Positions 44,233 through 53,949 of a stretch of DNA of 64,000 bases are shown here, one piece after another. Positions within the stretch are counted from its first letter, which is position 1. Each line of letters opens with the position of its first letter. The position numbers and the translations under genes were made by a program. The DNA is taken from NCBI GenBank assembly GCA_902826615.1, contig CADEFN010000001.1:744001-808000 (forward strand). Reading direction: 5' to 3'. Source of the stretch: an uncultured Gemmatimonadota bacterium (GTDB lineage: Bacteria; Gemmatimonadota; Gemmatimonadetes; Gemmatimonadales; Gemmatimonadaceae). The notes under the pieces are model-generated. The model was not told the DNA's origin. It was given only the letters and a program-made list of their open reading frames with translations, and did no database searches.

Positions 44233-45348
44233 TTAGCGCCGCGCCTTCCAGAGGGCGAGAACTTCGCGCTCACGCTCTGGTGTGATCCAGCGGAAGTTGG
44301 GCTGCTGGCCGGCGGGCAACATGGCGAGCCGTTTGGGCCAGTCGGCGAGGGTGTCGCGCAAGGTCTCTGCCATCGGCCGGAAGGTGAGCCCCGCTGCAAT
44401 CGCCTTGCGATTGTTGATCTGCAGGTGATGCATGTTCTCACCTTCGGGAATCATCCACGGAATGGCGTACGTCATCTTCTGCTCGCGCAGAAAGGCGAGG
44501 TCGGTCACCCACACCGGTGTCGAGTCGGGTTTGAGTGTGGCCCGCGCTTCCCTGATGAAGTCACCCCACGACAGGCGCTGCGCAGGGCCGGTGACGTTGA
44601 ACGTTCCCCCGCGCTTCTCCTCGACGATCTTGATCATGAAGGCGACGAGGTCCCGTACGTCGACAAACTGCGAAGGGTGTTCGGGCAATCCGGGAACCAG
44701 GATTTCTCCACCACGTGCAAAGCGCTGCGGCCAGTACGAGAAGCGATCGGTGTTGTCGCCAGGTCCCACGATGTACCCCGGCCGCACCACAATCCCGCGA
44801 TCGCCGAACACCTGCCGCACTACCTGCTCCGACTGCGCCTTGCGCACACCGTAGTCGGGGGAGTTGGCCGGCTCGGTGATGACCGGCGCGGTCTCGTCGT
44901 TCTGAGGCGTGAGATAGGGAAGGAAGACGCCAGTCGATGAGACAAACAGGTAAGTGCCAGAGTCCTTGAGCAGCGTGGCCGACTGACGCACCCAGCGCGG
45001 GTCGGTGGCGGAGTCGTCGAACACCGCATCCCATTTGCGCCCTTCGAGTGCGCGAAGGTTGCCCTGGGGAATGGTGTCGTTGATCATCCGGTCGCCTACC
45101 AGCCGTTCGATGCCCGCGGGAAGAGAGGCATCGCGTCGGCCGCGCGTGAAGATGCTGACGCTGTGTCCACGCGCGACAAGCTGATTGACGATGTGCGGGC
45201 CGATAAAGCCCGTCCCCCCGAGGACCAGCACTCGCATGGGTGCGGGCCGAGGCTGTCCGGTCGACTCGGCGAGGACTGCCCTGCTTCCCACCACCAGCGC
45301 ACCGGTGGCTGCGGTGCCCGTCTTGAGAAAATCGCGTCGTGTGAACAT
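44233..45348 (-). CDS. NAD-dependent epimerase/dehydratase with Tat signal
   Basis: 371 aa from the ATG at 45348. A twin-arginine signal (MFTRRDFLKTGTAATGALVV) is followed by a Rossmann start VLVLGGTGFIGPHIV. The extended-SDR Tyr-Lys pair is DYGVRKAQSEQ, with Ser in LFVSSTGVF. A long C-terminal domain follows (SWGDFIREARATLKPD). A Tat-exported SDR is unusual since the cofactor is loaded before export. Substrate unknown. A longer frame to 45531 is not protein-like. Confidence 0.88.
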   Translation of the reverse strand: MFTRRDFLKTGTAATGALVVGSRAVLAESTGQPRPAPMRVLVLGGTGFIGPHIVNQLVARGHSVSIFTRGRRDASLPAGIERLVGDRMINDTIPQGNLRALEGRKWDAVFDDSATDPRWVRQSATLLKDSGTYLFVSSTGVFLPYLTPQNDETAPVITEPANSPDYGVRKAQSEQVVRQVFGDRGIVVRPGYIVGPGDNTDRFSYWPQRFARGGEILVPGLPEHPSQFVDVRDLVAFMIKIVEEKRGGTFNVTGPAQRLSWGDFIREARATLKPDSTPVWVTDLAFLREQKMTYAIPWMIPEGENMHHLQINNRKAIAAGLTFRPMAETLRDTLADWPKRLAMLPAGQQPNFRWITPEREREVLALWKARR

Positions 45349-45556
45349 AAGCGCCTCAGCGTTCCGGGGGGTCTGCGTCGTGGGAAAGCTACCGGGAAAA
45401 CACGAGCCCCGCCGGGGGATGGGGATGTGACGTTCCACAGCAGGGTGGGGCCGAGTGAGGGCTGGATACTCCACAGGAGGCCGTGGTGTGATGTCGGGTC
45501 TTCCGCTGGTTCTGCGCAGAGGAGGGGGCAACCCAACATCTACCAGGGATATCTCA

Positions 45557-46228
45557 ATGTTTGAACGTTCTCCCCGCCACCCGCGGCTGCGATGGAGCCT
45601 TTCGCTCGCTGTCCTGTCTGTCGGCTACCTTGGCGCCTACGCCGTCTCGCAGCCCGAGGCCAATGCTGCCGTGGTTTCGGCGGTCACTGCGGACACCACC
45701 TGGCTGGCGTCGGTCAAGGCAAAACACCGGCAGCTGTTTGATGCACCGGCGCCTGGCGGCGGCATTCCGTTGATCCACGTGATGAATTACTACGACACCT
45801 ACAACTCCGTGTTTGGGGTGACGGACAAGGACATCGACGGGGTGCTGACCTTCTACGGGAGCACCACCTTCTTTGGTCTCGACGACAGCATGTGGGCCAA
45901 GTACAAACTCGGGGAGTTCCTGAATGAGAAGGACGGCAAGGGCACCCCGTTCACGAGCAATCCCTGGCGTACGAGCCCGACCATCATCGGTCAGAGCATG
46001 CCAGCGGCGTCGGTGGAATCACTGCAGAAGCGTGGCGCCACCTTCATCCTCTGCAACAACGCCCTCGGCATTTTCGCGGGGATGGTGGCGCAGCAGCGCG
46101 GACTCCAGGCCGGCGCGGTCCTCGCGGACATGAAGGCACACATCCTTCCCGGTGTGCGGCTTGTGCCGGCGATGGTGATTGCGATCGAGCAGGCGCAGGA
46201 AGCGGGGATCGCCTATCACCGCCAGTAG
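45557..46228 (+). CDS. DsrE-like secreted protein
   Basis: 223 aa from the ATG with CAGGGAT upstream. A signal or anchor (LRWSLSLAVLSVGYLGAYAV) precedes a DsrE-like fold: IPLIHVMNYYDTYNSVFG, VLTFYGSTTFFGLDDSMWAK, and GATFILCNNALGIFAGMV with a conserved Cys in the LCNNAL motif; it ends RLVPAMVIAIEQAQEAGIAY. Related families handle sulfur relay, but the exported versions have no proven role. Confidence 0.82.
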   Translation: MFERSPRHPRLRWSLSLAVLSVGYLGAYAVSQPEANAAVVSAVTADTTWLASVKAKHRQLFDAPAPGGGIPLIHVMNYYDTYNSVFGVTDKDIDGVLTFYGSTTFFGLDDSMWAKYKLGEFLNEKDGKGTPFTSNPWRTSPTIIGQSMPAASVESLQKRGATFILCNNALGIFAGMVAQQRGLQAGAVLADMKAHILPGVRLVPAMVIAIEQAQEAGIAYHRQ

Positions 46229-46249
46229 GGCCGGGTGCGATTAACCGGG

Positions 46250-46272
46250 GAGCCGCGTGTGATGCGCGGCTC
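46250..46272. terminator. Hairpin between convergent genes
   Basis: GAGCCGCG (46250-46257), 7-nt loop, CGCGGCTC (46265-46272), followed by TTCG. It lies between the DsrE-like gene and the convergent matrixin-like gene and probably terminates both. Confidence 0.6.
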
Positions 46273-46280
46273 TTCGCTGC

Positions 46281-46937
46281 CTAACGCGACGCGACCGCGT
46301 TGCCGGGGCAGGATGCCCGGGCGTACACATCTCGCGCCATCCGCACGTCGGTTCGTGTAATCGACGAGACCAGCGGCCTCGGCGACATGAGGGCGAGCGG
46401 GCTCGTCGCGTGCGGCACGCCTAACGAATGACCGAGCTCATGCATCAACGTGGCCACTTGCTCGCCGACCGAGTACGCCACGCCAGCCGGGGAGGTCTCG
46501 GCGATGGCGATATGGGCACGCACGATCGTGCCTGACAGGTCGCGGGTCAGACGTGTCAGCCCAGCCTGATACTGCGCGAGTTGCGGGGAGCCCGCCGAGT
46601 CGGCCGGGATGGAGCGGACGATGAATACGCGGACGTCGGCCCGGGCGAAGTCATCTGTGGGAAGCAACCGAATGGGGAGTTCGAGGAGGTTCCACGACTC
46701 GGTGGCGGTACGAAGGCGTTCTGCCCCGAAGAAACTCCAGCCGTCGAGCGTGCCCTGGTCGGGTGCAAGCGCCACCCGGAGCACACGCTTCCCCGACTCG
46801 GGAATGGGCCATCGGGCCTCGGCAGCGATGCACGGGATTGGGCCCGATACGCTGCCATGCATGGGCGACTGCCCTGCACAGGCGGTGACGGTGAGGACCA
46901 GAAGGGACGAAAGCAGGATGGATGGAACGCATTTCAT
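46281..46937 (-). CDS. Matrixin-like zinc metalloprotease lipoprotein
   Basis: 218 aa. Lipobox TVTAC with Cys20. The zinc site is HELGHSLGVPH (His166, Glu167, His170, His176) with the Met-turn LALMSP near residue 184, the metzincin pattern. Upstream: DVRVFIVRSIPADSAG and RAHIAIAETSPAG. The short length is near that of minimal matrixins. It should sit on the outer surface or periplasm as a lipoprotein. Divergent from the sigma gene at 47143. Confidence 0.88.
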   Translation of the reverse strand: MKCVPSILLSSLLVLTVTACAGQSPMHGSVSGPIPCIAAEARWPIPESGKRVLRVALAPDQGTLDGWSFFGAERLRTATESWNLLELPIRLLPTDDFARADVRVFIVRSIPADSAGSPQLAQYQAGLTRLTRDLSGTIVRAHIAIAETSPAGVAYSVGEQVATLMHELGHSLGVPHATSPLALMSPRPLVSSITRTDVRMARDVYARASCPGNAVASR

Positions 46938-47142
46938 GGCAGCGGCTCCTTCCAGGGGTTTCGGCGCCTCTCAGTCACTCGACGGTATCAATAGCGTCAA
47001 AGTCACGTAACAGACAAGCGGGGGGCTTGTAACAATCGTGGGCGGTCAGCTATAGGGCGAGCTGGACTGGCCAGCCCCTTCTCCCGCGCAAAACAGGGGT
47101 CTCGGTCGTTCGCGATGCACGCGGCCGCGGGTAGTTTTCCGC

Positions 47143-47688
47143 ATGACCTTGCCGGGCGACCTCTCCCAGGCCCTCGAGGGCGTGATCGAGAAGTTCCGCG
47201 CCATGGTGACAAGTGTCGGTGCGCGTCACGCGCTCCGGGGCGCGGACCTCGATGAACTCGTCCAGGACGTCCGCATCCGGCTTTGGCGCGGACGAACGAC
47301 GAGTGAGGAGATTCAGGCACTCCCGACGTCATACATATACCAGGCCGCGATGAGTTCGGCCGTGGACATGTTGCGTCGCCGCCGGCGTGATGCCGACCGG
47401 GCCGCAGATGCGCCGGACGAAGAATTGGCGCAGGTCCCGCACCGGGCGGCCACCGAACAGGCGGCCGAGCTGGGGGATCTGGAACGGGCGGTGGAGCGGG
47501 CCCTCGCGCGGCTGGTGCCGTCGCGGCGGATGGTGGTGCGGATGGCGCTGGCAGGCTACGACCGGCAACAGATTGCGGATCGTTTGGGCTGGAGCGACGG
47601 CAAGGTGCGCAACCTGCTGTCGCGCGGCATGGACGACTTGCGCACACATCTCGCACCATTGCGACCGGAGGGCGCCACTCGTGAATGA
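47143..47688 (+). CDS. ECF-type sigma factor
   Basis: 181 aa. Region 2: ALRGADLDELVQDVRIRLWR and SYIYQAAMSSAVDMLRRRRR. Region 4: RLVPSRRMVVRMALAGYDRQ with the helix-turn-helix QQIADRLGWSDGKVRNLLSR. It overlaps the anti-sigma gene by 8 bp. A preceding 205-bp divergent gap holds no recognised promoter. Confidence 0.88.
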   Translation: MTLPGDLSQALEGVIEKFRAMVTSVGARHALRGADLDELVQDVRIRLWRGRTTSEEIQALPTSYIYQAAMSSAVDMLRRRRRDADRAADAPDEELAQVPHRAATEQAAELGDLERAVERALARLVPSRRMVVRMALAGYDRQQIADRLGWSDGKVRNLLSRGMDDLRTHLAPLRPEGATRE

Positions 47689-48289
47689 CACCACCCTGCG
47701 TGAGACGTATGCGCGACTCATGTCCGCGCGCCGGAGCGACCGGCGTGAGTGCCCGTCACCCGAGGTCATCCTCGCCCTTGCCACGGCCGCCAGCCACGAC
47801 GACAGGTCGGCCGTCACCTTCGATCACGTGATGGGATGTGAAGCCTGTGTCGCCGAGTACGAACTGCTGCGCTCGGTCCATGTGGCGGGCCAGCCGAAGG
47901 CGCGTGCCGAGATCCGGCGCTGGGCCCCGCTGGCGCTGGCGGCGTCCGCGCTTCTGATAGTTGGAGTGGCCACGACCGTCATGCGCTCGAACGAACAGAT
48001 GCGCGGAACAACGAGTGGTGTAGCCACAGCTGAGCTGTCTCAGGTGCGCCGTGGGGACTCGCTGCGGCTGGCCTGGCCCGCGGTTTCAGGCGCTGACGCT
48101 TATCGCGTGGAAGTGCTCGACAGTCAGGGAGAACTGCTGGGCGATGCCACAACCGGTGACACCACCGTGGCCTTCGGGCCCGACGTGATCCCGCGCTCGG
48201 CGACGGAAGTGGATTGGCTGCTGGTCACGCGACGCGCCGACGGGAACGAACAGCGTGCTCCCCTTCGGCGCGTGCGAATCGTACCCTGA
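47681..48289 (+). CDS. Zinc anti-sigma factor (ZAS type)
   Basis: 202 aa from the GTG at 47681 inside the sigma-factor end. The zinc motif HVMGCEAC (His49-x3-Cys53-x2-Cys56) is the redox-sensitive anti-sigma signature. One membrane helix follows at residues 81-99 (WAPLALAASALLIVGVATT); the periplasmic part resembles a fibronectin-like sandwich (LRLAWPAVSGADAYRVEVLD). It should inhibit the adjacent sigma factor. Confidence 0.85.
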   Translation: MNDTTLRETYARLMSARRSDRRECPSPEVILALATAASHDDRSAVTFDHVMGCEACVAEYELLRSVHVAGQPKARAEIRRWAPLALAASALLIVGVATTVMRSNEQMRGTTSGVATAELSQVRRGDSLRLAWPAVSGADAYRVEVLDSQGELLGDATTGDTTVAFGPDVIPRSATEVDWLLVTRRADGNEQRAPLRRVRIVP

Positions 48290-48302
48290 GTACGGGTGGA
48301 GC

Positions 48303-48884
48303 CTAACGGGCCCCGATGCGAACTCCGACCACCACCGGAAGGTGGCTGTGCTCGCTTCCCGGAACCGCGGCATAACGCCCCTCGGCGAAAAATCCGGCCT
48401 TGCCACGCTGAACCAGCACGCCCCCACCGACGCCGAAGGTGAGACCGTTCTCGCGCTCGGAGTAGCCTTCGCCGCCCCCGCCGAAGCCGTCGTAGCTCGA
48501 CGAATATCCGACTGAAGAGAGACCGGCTCCAGCGAGAAGGTAGGGCCGCGCCGCGCCTGCACCCGAGCCGAGGTGGTACAACACGTCACCGGTGAGAGCA
48601 AACGGTTTGCTGGTGCCGTCAATGCCGAGGCCACCATTGCTCGCGCCAAACGATCCGTACGACGCGGTGGCTCGGACTTCGATGGCTTTGTTGGCGAGCG
48701 CGGTGCCCACGCCGGCCGAGAGGGACCAGCCCATGTCGAACGCATCACCGAAGGTGCCGACGGGGAGGGCAGGGCCGGCGGAAAACATGCCGAAGAACTT
48801 TCTGCTCTGTGCCTCGCCGTTGAGAGGCAAGACGACAGACGCGGTGGTCAGGAGGAGAAGGAATACTCTATTGGATGTGCGCAT
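48303..48884 (-). CDS. Outer-membrane beta-barrel protein
   Basis: 193 aa with a signal peptide (FLLLLTTASVVLPLNGEAQS) and about eight amphipathic strands (FGMFSAGPALPVGTFGDAF; RPYLLAGAGLSSVGYSSS; VVVGVRIGAR at the end). OmpW/OprF-like small barrel; exact family unknown. It converges with the anti-sigma gene, 13 bp apart. Confidence 0.82.
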   Translation of the reverse strand: MRTSNRVFLLLLTTASVVLPLNGEAQSRKFFGMFSAGPALPVGTFGDAFDMGWSLSAGVGTALANKAIEVRATASYGSFGASNGGLGIDGTSKPFALTGDVLYHLGSGAGAARPYLLAGAGLSSVGYSSSYDGFGGGGEGYSERENGLTFGVGGGVLVQRGKAGFFAEGRYAAVPGSEHSHLPVVVGVRIGAR

Positions 48885-48970
48885 CTCGCGGCTCCGAAAA
48901 AGGGATGACGGGCCAGACGGCCCATTCCCCGGGTGATACGTTCGGAGCGTGCCAGCGTCTCACCTGCCCT

Positions 48971-51673
48971 TCAGCGAAGGGCGATGGGGCTGGAGGCGTT
49001 GCCGACAATCCGGAATGCGGCCCACGTGAGGGGTGCGTCGCCGCGGCGCAAGCTGGCTCGTTGCGCCTCACGCAGGGCGTCGCCGAGTGAACGACCGCTG
49101 GCCAGTCCGGCATAGAGCTGGTCCACCACCCACCCAATCTCACCATCGCGAATGCGCCAGCTGGTGGTCACGACACTGCGCGCGCCGGCGCGCAGAAAGG
49201 CGCTGGTGAGGCCCGTGGCTCCTTCACCTGCAACAAGCTCGCCGTTGTTTGTCTCGCACGCCGACAGCACCACGGTTGCGCCGTCGAGCCGGAGGGCGGC
49301 AATCTCTCCTGCGTAGAGCACTCCGTCCTCGCCGCCGCCCGGCGCGAGCATGAGGGCCGCCTGGCGTCCATCCCATGCATCCACGACGCCATGGGCGGCC
49401 ACATGAAGCAGCCGCACCTCGCCCGCTCCATTTCGTTTGACCTCGGCTTCGCTCGCGGTCTGCCCCACGCGGGCCACGGCGCCGGGAACACGCCGCGCGA
49501 GGGCTGCCACCTCGCGTCTCGCGCCCGGAAGGGCGCCAAGTGTTCGAGTGGGCAATTGCGGGTCCCCAAACGCAACAATGGAGCCGGTGGCGGGCGTCCG
49601 TTGCGTCCAGAGCGAGTGCGCGATGGCCAGTGATGGCATGTACGACACACCAAAGCGCTCTACAACATGCCGGTTGCCGGTCAGCAGCAGGGCTTCGAAT
49701 GGCACGAGATGCAGCAGGTCATCAGGGACAATGACGAGCCGCTCGATGCCAGCGGAGTCGAGGCTCGGTACCAGGGGGTCGAGGAGCATCCCGCCCACTT
49801 CACGCGCCGCGCCGCTCACGGCACGTCCGGCGCTGATGGTGGCGAGGAGGCGCTGCACTCGAGGCGCGATTCCGTCCAGCGGCCCGATCAGCACGGGCCA
49901 TGCAGCGCTCCGCGTGAGGATGAGTGCCGCCGAGGAGTCGCGTCCGCGAGTCGTCACAAAGACAACGGCGGCGGTTTGTGCATCAGGGAGTGCACGCTGC
50001 AGCTCGCTCAGCGCGGGAATCTCCTGCTCTCGCGTGGTGGTGGAACTCCCAGCCCACGCCCCTGCTTCGGCGAGTTGTTCACGCAGCTGACGGGCCCGTT
50101 GCGACTCGGAGAGCCGCATTGCGTCGGCCATGCGCCCTCGCCGAGCCAGTTGGACGATCAGACGCGCGCCGTACGACGCGGCGCCGCGATCGCTCGTATT
50201 GGCAAAGCGACGGAGCGCGCTGTCTGTGAGCGTGGCCCGCCAGCGGTTGTGCGATTGCTCGGCGTCGAGTGCCATACGCGCCGCGCCGTCACTGTCACCA
50301 GCGCTCACGAGGACGAGGGCATGCATGAGCTGGATGGACAGCCGCACGTGGTGCTGACTCGAGTGAAAGACGCGGAGCGCCTCGGCGAGTGCAGTGCCGG
50401 CGTCATCCCAACGCTCCTCGAGAATGGCCAGCTCGCTCTCGAAGAGCAATGCGGAGGGCTCGAGCCCCGACAGCTGCGCTCCCCGACCGAGCTCTCGCCA
50501 GGACGCCAGGGCGGCCCGGGTCTGCGAGGCGTTGCCGGCATTCAGTGCCTGACGAATGCGGGTGGCGAGCGCGGTACTTCGCCCGGAGACATCGCCCGCC
50601 TCACGTGAGGCCGCCTCGAGGGCGTCCAGGAGACGCCATCCACGTTCGTAGTCGCCGGCGCCGAACGCCGCCGTGGCACGCATCCGGAGTACTGCGCGCT
50701 GGCCCTCGGCGTCGTCGCTCCGGCTCATCATGGTATCGGCGATGGCAAGCCATCGCTGCGTCTCTCCCGCGTTGTTGAGCGTACTCGCAAGCGAGGCACG
50801 CGAGAGCGCCGTCCACGCTTGAGCATCCACACTTCCCGACGCCCGTGCTGCCGTCCACGCCTCACCAAGCATCCGGCTGCCACGGGCGTGTTGCCCCAGC
50901 TGCGTGAGATAGAAACCCTGCCACTGCTGTGCGGCCGCAAGACCTGCGAGATCGCCCGACGCCCGCTGCAATGCAATGGTGGTGTCCATGGCCACACGTA
51001 GGGAGTCGGTGACTCCTGCGCGGGCAAAGGAGGTGGCGCGCACAAAGTGACAGGCCGAGGCGAGTCGCTTGCTGCCCGCGCTGCGCGCCGCGTTGACCCC
51101 GAGTTGCGCGAAACGCCGCATGGAGGGCAGGTCACCCCGAATGGAGGCGTTGCCCGCACGCCGGCAGTGCAACACCGATGCCTGACGAGGACGCAGCAAT
51201 GCACCCGCTGCTTCGGCGCTGTCGAGCAAGGGATCTGCGCTGGCTGCCGAACGCACGCGGCGCGCGATCCCCGCGCGCAAGAGGAGCGCGTCGATGGCGG
51301 TGTCGGTGTCATTGGCCACGAAGGCGGCCTGCTGTGCCCCGACCAACAGGTCGTTGGCGTGGCGGTTATTGCCACGGGTGACGCTGACACGTGCGAGCCC
51401 AACAAGAGCCTGCCGCGCGATGGCGTCGCTCGGCGTCGAGCGTGCCGCGAGGGTCAGAAGGGAATCTGCCTGACGATGCTGATAGAGGTGCGAGGCGGCG
51501 AGCCCGCGCGCCAGCAATGCGCTCCGATCGCCGGCCGGGTTGCGGCGCCACCGTTCCAGCCAGGCGCGCAACGTGCCATTTTCGGCAGCCTGCGCGGCGC
51601 CGTCGACGATGCTGCGTGTGTCCGTCGGCTGGGCGGTTTGGAGAAGGGCGGCGAAGGCAAGGACCGACAGCAT
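48971..51673 (-). CDS. CHAT-domain protein with helical repeats, secreted/periplasmic
   Basis: 900 aa from MLSVLAFAALLQTAQPTDTR, which looks like a short signal sequence; the frame extends to 51823 without coding character. The middle is alanine-rich helical TPR-like repeats. The C-terminal CHAT protease-like domain keeps His761 (LHVAAHG) and Cys806 (VLSACETN). Beside an ECF/anti-sigma pair, it is a second, unrelated-context copy of the architecture at 25.3 kb. Confidence 0.85.
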   Translation of the reverse strand: MLSVLAFAALLQTAQPTDTRSIVDGAAQAAENGTLRAWLERWRRNPAGDRSALLARGLAASHLYQHRQADSLLTLAARSTPSDAIARQALVGLARVSVTRGNNRHANDLLVGAQQAAFVANDTDTAIDALLLRAGIARRVRSAASADPLLDSAEAAGALLRPRQASVLHCRRAGNASIRGDLPSMRRFAQLGVNAARSAGSKRLASACHFVRATSFARAGVTDSLRVAMDTTIALQRASGDLAGLAAAQQWQGFYLTQLGQHARGSRMLGEAWTAARASGSVDAQAWTALSRASLASTLNNAGETQRWLAIADTMMSRSDDAEGQRAVLRMRATAAFGAGDYERGWRLLDALEAASREAGDVSGRSTALATRIRQALNAGNASQTRAALASWRELGRGAQLSGLEPSALLFESELAILEERWDDAGTALAEALRVFHSSQHHVRLSIQLMHALVLVSAGDSDGAARMALDAEQSHNRWRATLTDSALRRFANTSDRGAASYGARLIVQLARRGRMADAMRLSESQRARQLREQLAEAGAWAGSSTTTREQEIPALSELQRALPDAQTAAVVFVTTRGRDSSAALILTRSAAWPVLIGPLDGIAPRVQRLLATISAGRAVSGAAREVGGMLLDPLVPSLDSAGIERLVIVPDDLLHLVPFEALLLTGNRHVVERFGVSYMPSLAIAHSLWTQRTPATGSIVAFGDPQLPTRTLGALPGARREVAALARRVPGAVARVGQTASEAEVKRNGAGEVRLLHVAAHGVVDAWDGRQAALMLAPGGGEDGVLYAGEIAALRLDGATVVLSACETNNGELVAGEGATGLTSAFLRAGARSVVTTSWRIRDGEIGWVVDQLYAGLASGRSLGDALREAQRASLRRGDAPLTWAAFRIVGNASSPIALR

Positions 51674-51692
51674 AGGTGGAGAAGATAGGAAG

Positions 51693-51712
51693 GTTCCCGC
51701 TTCCGCGGGAAC
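51693..51712. repeat. REP-like hairpin in a divergent gap
   Basis: GTTCCCGC-TTCC-GCGGGAAC, a perfect 8-bp stem, followed by GACG, matches the shape of bacterial REP elements. Because the flanking genes are divergent, it is unlikely to be a terminator. A weaker relative (GTTCCCGC...GCGGATAC) occurs at about 55215-55233. Confidence 0.6.
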
Positions 51713-51808
51713 GACGTGCTGCTTACGGTGACAGGTATCACCCACATTTGGTGGGACGGCGCGACTCAGGCACAACGACCGGGATCCGGGGGTAGACCCG
51801 GCAACCCA

Positions 51809-52444
51809 ATGACACGAGGGCATTTCGTGAACCCACTCATTCGAGCGGCGACAGTATCGGCTTTGCTGGCAACAGTTGGGGCACAGGCGCAGGGGCAGGC
51901 ACAGATCGGCGTGATTGCCGGGGCCACCTTCTCCACCCTTCGTGGGGTGGACAACCTCGACACCCGAACGGGGTTGATCGGCGGTCTTTCGCTGGTGCTC
52001 CCTGGGGGTGGCATTTTCGCGTGGCAGCCGGAGCTCCTCTTCACCAGCAAGGGAGCCAAGGGGACCAACAGCGGCCCCAGTGGCCTCAAGCTGAACTATG
52101 TCGAAGTGCCGATTCTGCTCCGGCTCTCACCGGTATCGGTGTCGGGCGTGCGGCCACATGTGTACGCTGGTCCGTCATTTGGGCTGGAGCTAAGCTGCAC
52201 GGTGCAGGGGACCGGTGGCGATTGTGACGACGTGCCTTCGATTACCACCAAAAGCGTCGACATTGGCGGCGTGGCCGGTGGTGGGGTGACCTTCGACGTC
52301 GGTGGAGCCCTGCTGACGGGCGGGGCGCGTTACACCTTTGGCGTCTCCAAAGTGGCGGAGTTCGATGTGAGCACGGCACGTGAGGCGGCACGCAATGGTG
52401 CCTTTGCCTTGTACGCCGGCATTGGGTTCAAGCTGGGCAAATGA
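51809..52444 (+). CDS. PorT-like outer-membrane beta-barrel
   Basis: 211 aa (a GTG at 51827 is an alternative start). Signal peptide, then IGVIAGATFSTLRGVDNLDT, FAWQPELLFTSKGAKG, LNYVEVPILLRLSPVSVSGV, RPHVYAGPSFGLELSCTVQG: this is the outer_membrane beta-barrel_2 (PorT) layout, ending in FALYAGIGFKLGK. Confidence 0.88.
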   Translation: MTRGHFVNPLIRAATVSALLATVGAQAQGQAQIGVIAGATFSTLRGVDNLDTRTGLIGGLSLVLPGGGIFAWQPELLFTSKGAKGTNSGPSGLKLNYVEVPILLRLSPVSVSGVRPHVYAGPSFGLELSCTVQGTGGDCDDVPSITTKSVDIGGVAGGGVTFDVGGALLTGGARYTFGVSKVAEFDVSTAREAARNGAFALYAGIGFKLGK

Positions 52445-52460
52445 TGCGTGGTGTCGGGCG

Positions 52461-53891
52461 TCAGCTGCGTCGGGCACCCGCGTAGAGCTGCTCATACAAC
52501 GATGCGGCATGTGCCCACGAGTTGTCTTCGCGCATGCCGCGCTGGCGGAGCAGGGCCCATCCCTCGGTGGTGTAGGCGACGAGTGCCCGCGCAATGGCAT
52601 CGGCGAAGTGTTGTGCTTCGTACGGGTGGAAACGGAACCCGTTGCCCTCATACCCTTCCTGCACGGTGTCACTGAGGCCGCCGGTGGCCCTGACGATCGG
52701 CACACTCCCGTAACGCAGCGCAATCATCTGCCCGAGCCCGCACGGCTCAAATCGCGAAGGCATCAGGAACATGTCGCTCCCGGCGTAGATGCGTTGCGCG
52801 AGCGCGGCGTCAAAGCCGATGTGCGCATGCACCCGCTGCGGATAACTTGCCGCATGCCACCGGAACACCCCTTCCCAGTGGGCATTGCCCGAGCCGAGGA
52901 GCACGAGCTGGGCCCCCGTTTCCCTGAGAAACCAGGGCATCACCTGTTCGAGCAGGTCGAGTCCCTTCTGCTCGACGAGCCGGGTGACAATGCCGATGAG
53001 GGGAGTACTCGCATCTTCGGTGAGACCGAGTTCGTGCTGCAGGGCTGCCTTGCACGCCGCCTTGCCTGATGGATCGGTGGCATCGTACGGCGCGGCGATA
53101 CGCGGATCGGTCGAGGGGTCGAAGAGGGTGGTGTCGATCCCGTTGAGGATCCCCGCAAAACGGTTGCGCCGCCCGCGCAGGAGGGCGTCGAGTCCTTCGC
53201 CGTATTCACCCGTCATGACTTCTTCGGCGTAGGTGGGGCTCACGGTACTCACGATGTCGCTGTAAAAGATGCCGCGCGCCATGAAGTTGAAGGCTCCGGC
53301 GATGCGAGGGCCCATTCTCTGCTCGATCATCTCTCCCGATGACAAACCGGCGAGAGCAGCGGTCGTTGGCGGGCAGGCACCCTGATAGGCCAGGTTATGG
53401 ATGGTGAACACCGTGCCGACGTGCCCGAAGGTGTAGGCGTGGGTGGTCTTGATGTAGTTGACCACCAGCGCGGCGTGCCAGTCGTGACAGTGGACGATGG
53501 TGGGCTGCCAACCATCCACCTCACGCAGGTGCTGCATGAGATCCATCACGCCACGCGCAAAGAGGATGAAGCGGCGATGGTCGTCCTGTTCTCCGTAGAT
53601 GGCGCTCCGCTCAAAGGCGGCGGGGATGTCCAGGAGGTAGGTCGGGGTAGGACCATCGGTCGTACGCCAGACGCGCTGCTCCTCCGACTGCTCGCCAATG
53701 GTGAGGAAGGAGGCGGCGATGGGGCCATCCATGGCTACCCCTTTCTCGCGGAGCACCCGGTACCGGGGCATTACCACACGAACGTCATGGCCGCGCGCGC
53801 GCAGCGCAGCCGGGAGGGCGCCGGCCACATCGGCGAGGCCACCGGTCTTGATGAAGGGATCGACTTCTGCGGCCACAAAGAGAACATTCAT
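52461..53891 (-). CDS. glgA: Glycogen synthase (ADP-glucose type)
   Basis: 476 aa, GT5/GT-B fold. It starts [22 protein letters not shown], with Lys15 of the ADP-glucose KTGGL site; [18 protein letters not shown] and [20 protein letters not shown] give the second substrate site. Full length for GlgA. It transfers glucose from ADP-glucose to a growing alpha-1,4-glucan. Divergent from glgC with only 58 bp between, so they share a regulatory region. Confidence 0.96.
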   Translation of the reverse strand: MNVLFVAAEVDPFIKTGGLADVAGALPAALRARGHDVRVVMPRYRVLREKGVAMDGPIAASFLTIGEQSEEQRVWRTTDGPTPTYLLDIPAAFERSAIYGEQDDHRRFILFARGVMDLMQHLREVDGWQPTIVHCHDWHAALVVNYIKTTHAYTFGHVGTVFTIHNLAYQGACPPTTAALAGLSSGEMIEQRMGPRIAGAFNFMARGIFYSDIVSTVSPTYAEEVMTGEYGEGLDALLRGRRNRFAGILNGIDTTLFDPSTDPRIAAPYDATDPSGKAACKAALQHELGLTEDASTPLIGIVTRLVEQKGLDLLEQVMPWFLRETGAQLVLLGSGNAHWEGVFRWHAASYPQRVHAHIGFDAALAQRIYAGSDMFLMPSRFEPCGLGQMIALRYGSVPIVRATGGLSDTVQEGYEGNGFRFHPYEAQHFADAIARALVAYTTEGWALLRQRGMREDNSWAHAASLYEQLYAGARRS

Positions 53892-53949
53892 GGCCGAACC
53901 TTACGCCCGACCCGGCCGGGACGCAAAGCGCACAGACCTCGCTGACCCC

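Noticed and set aside
52380-53069. 229-aa plus-strand frame
   Set aside because: Antisense to glgA.
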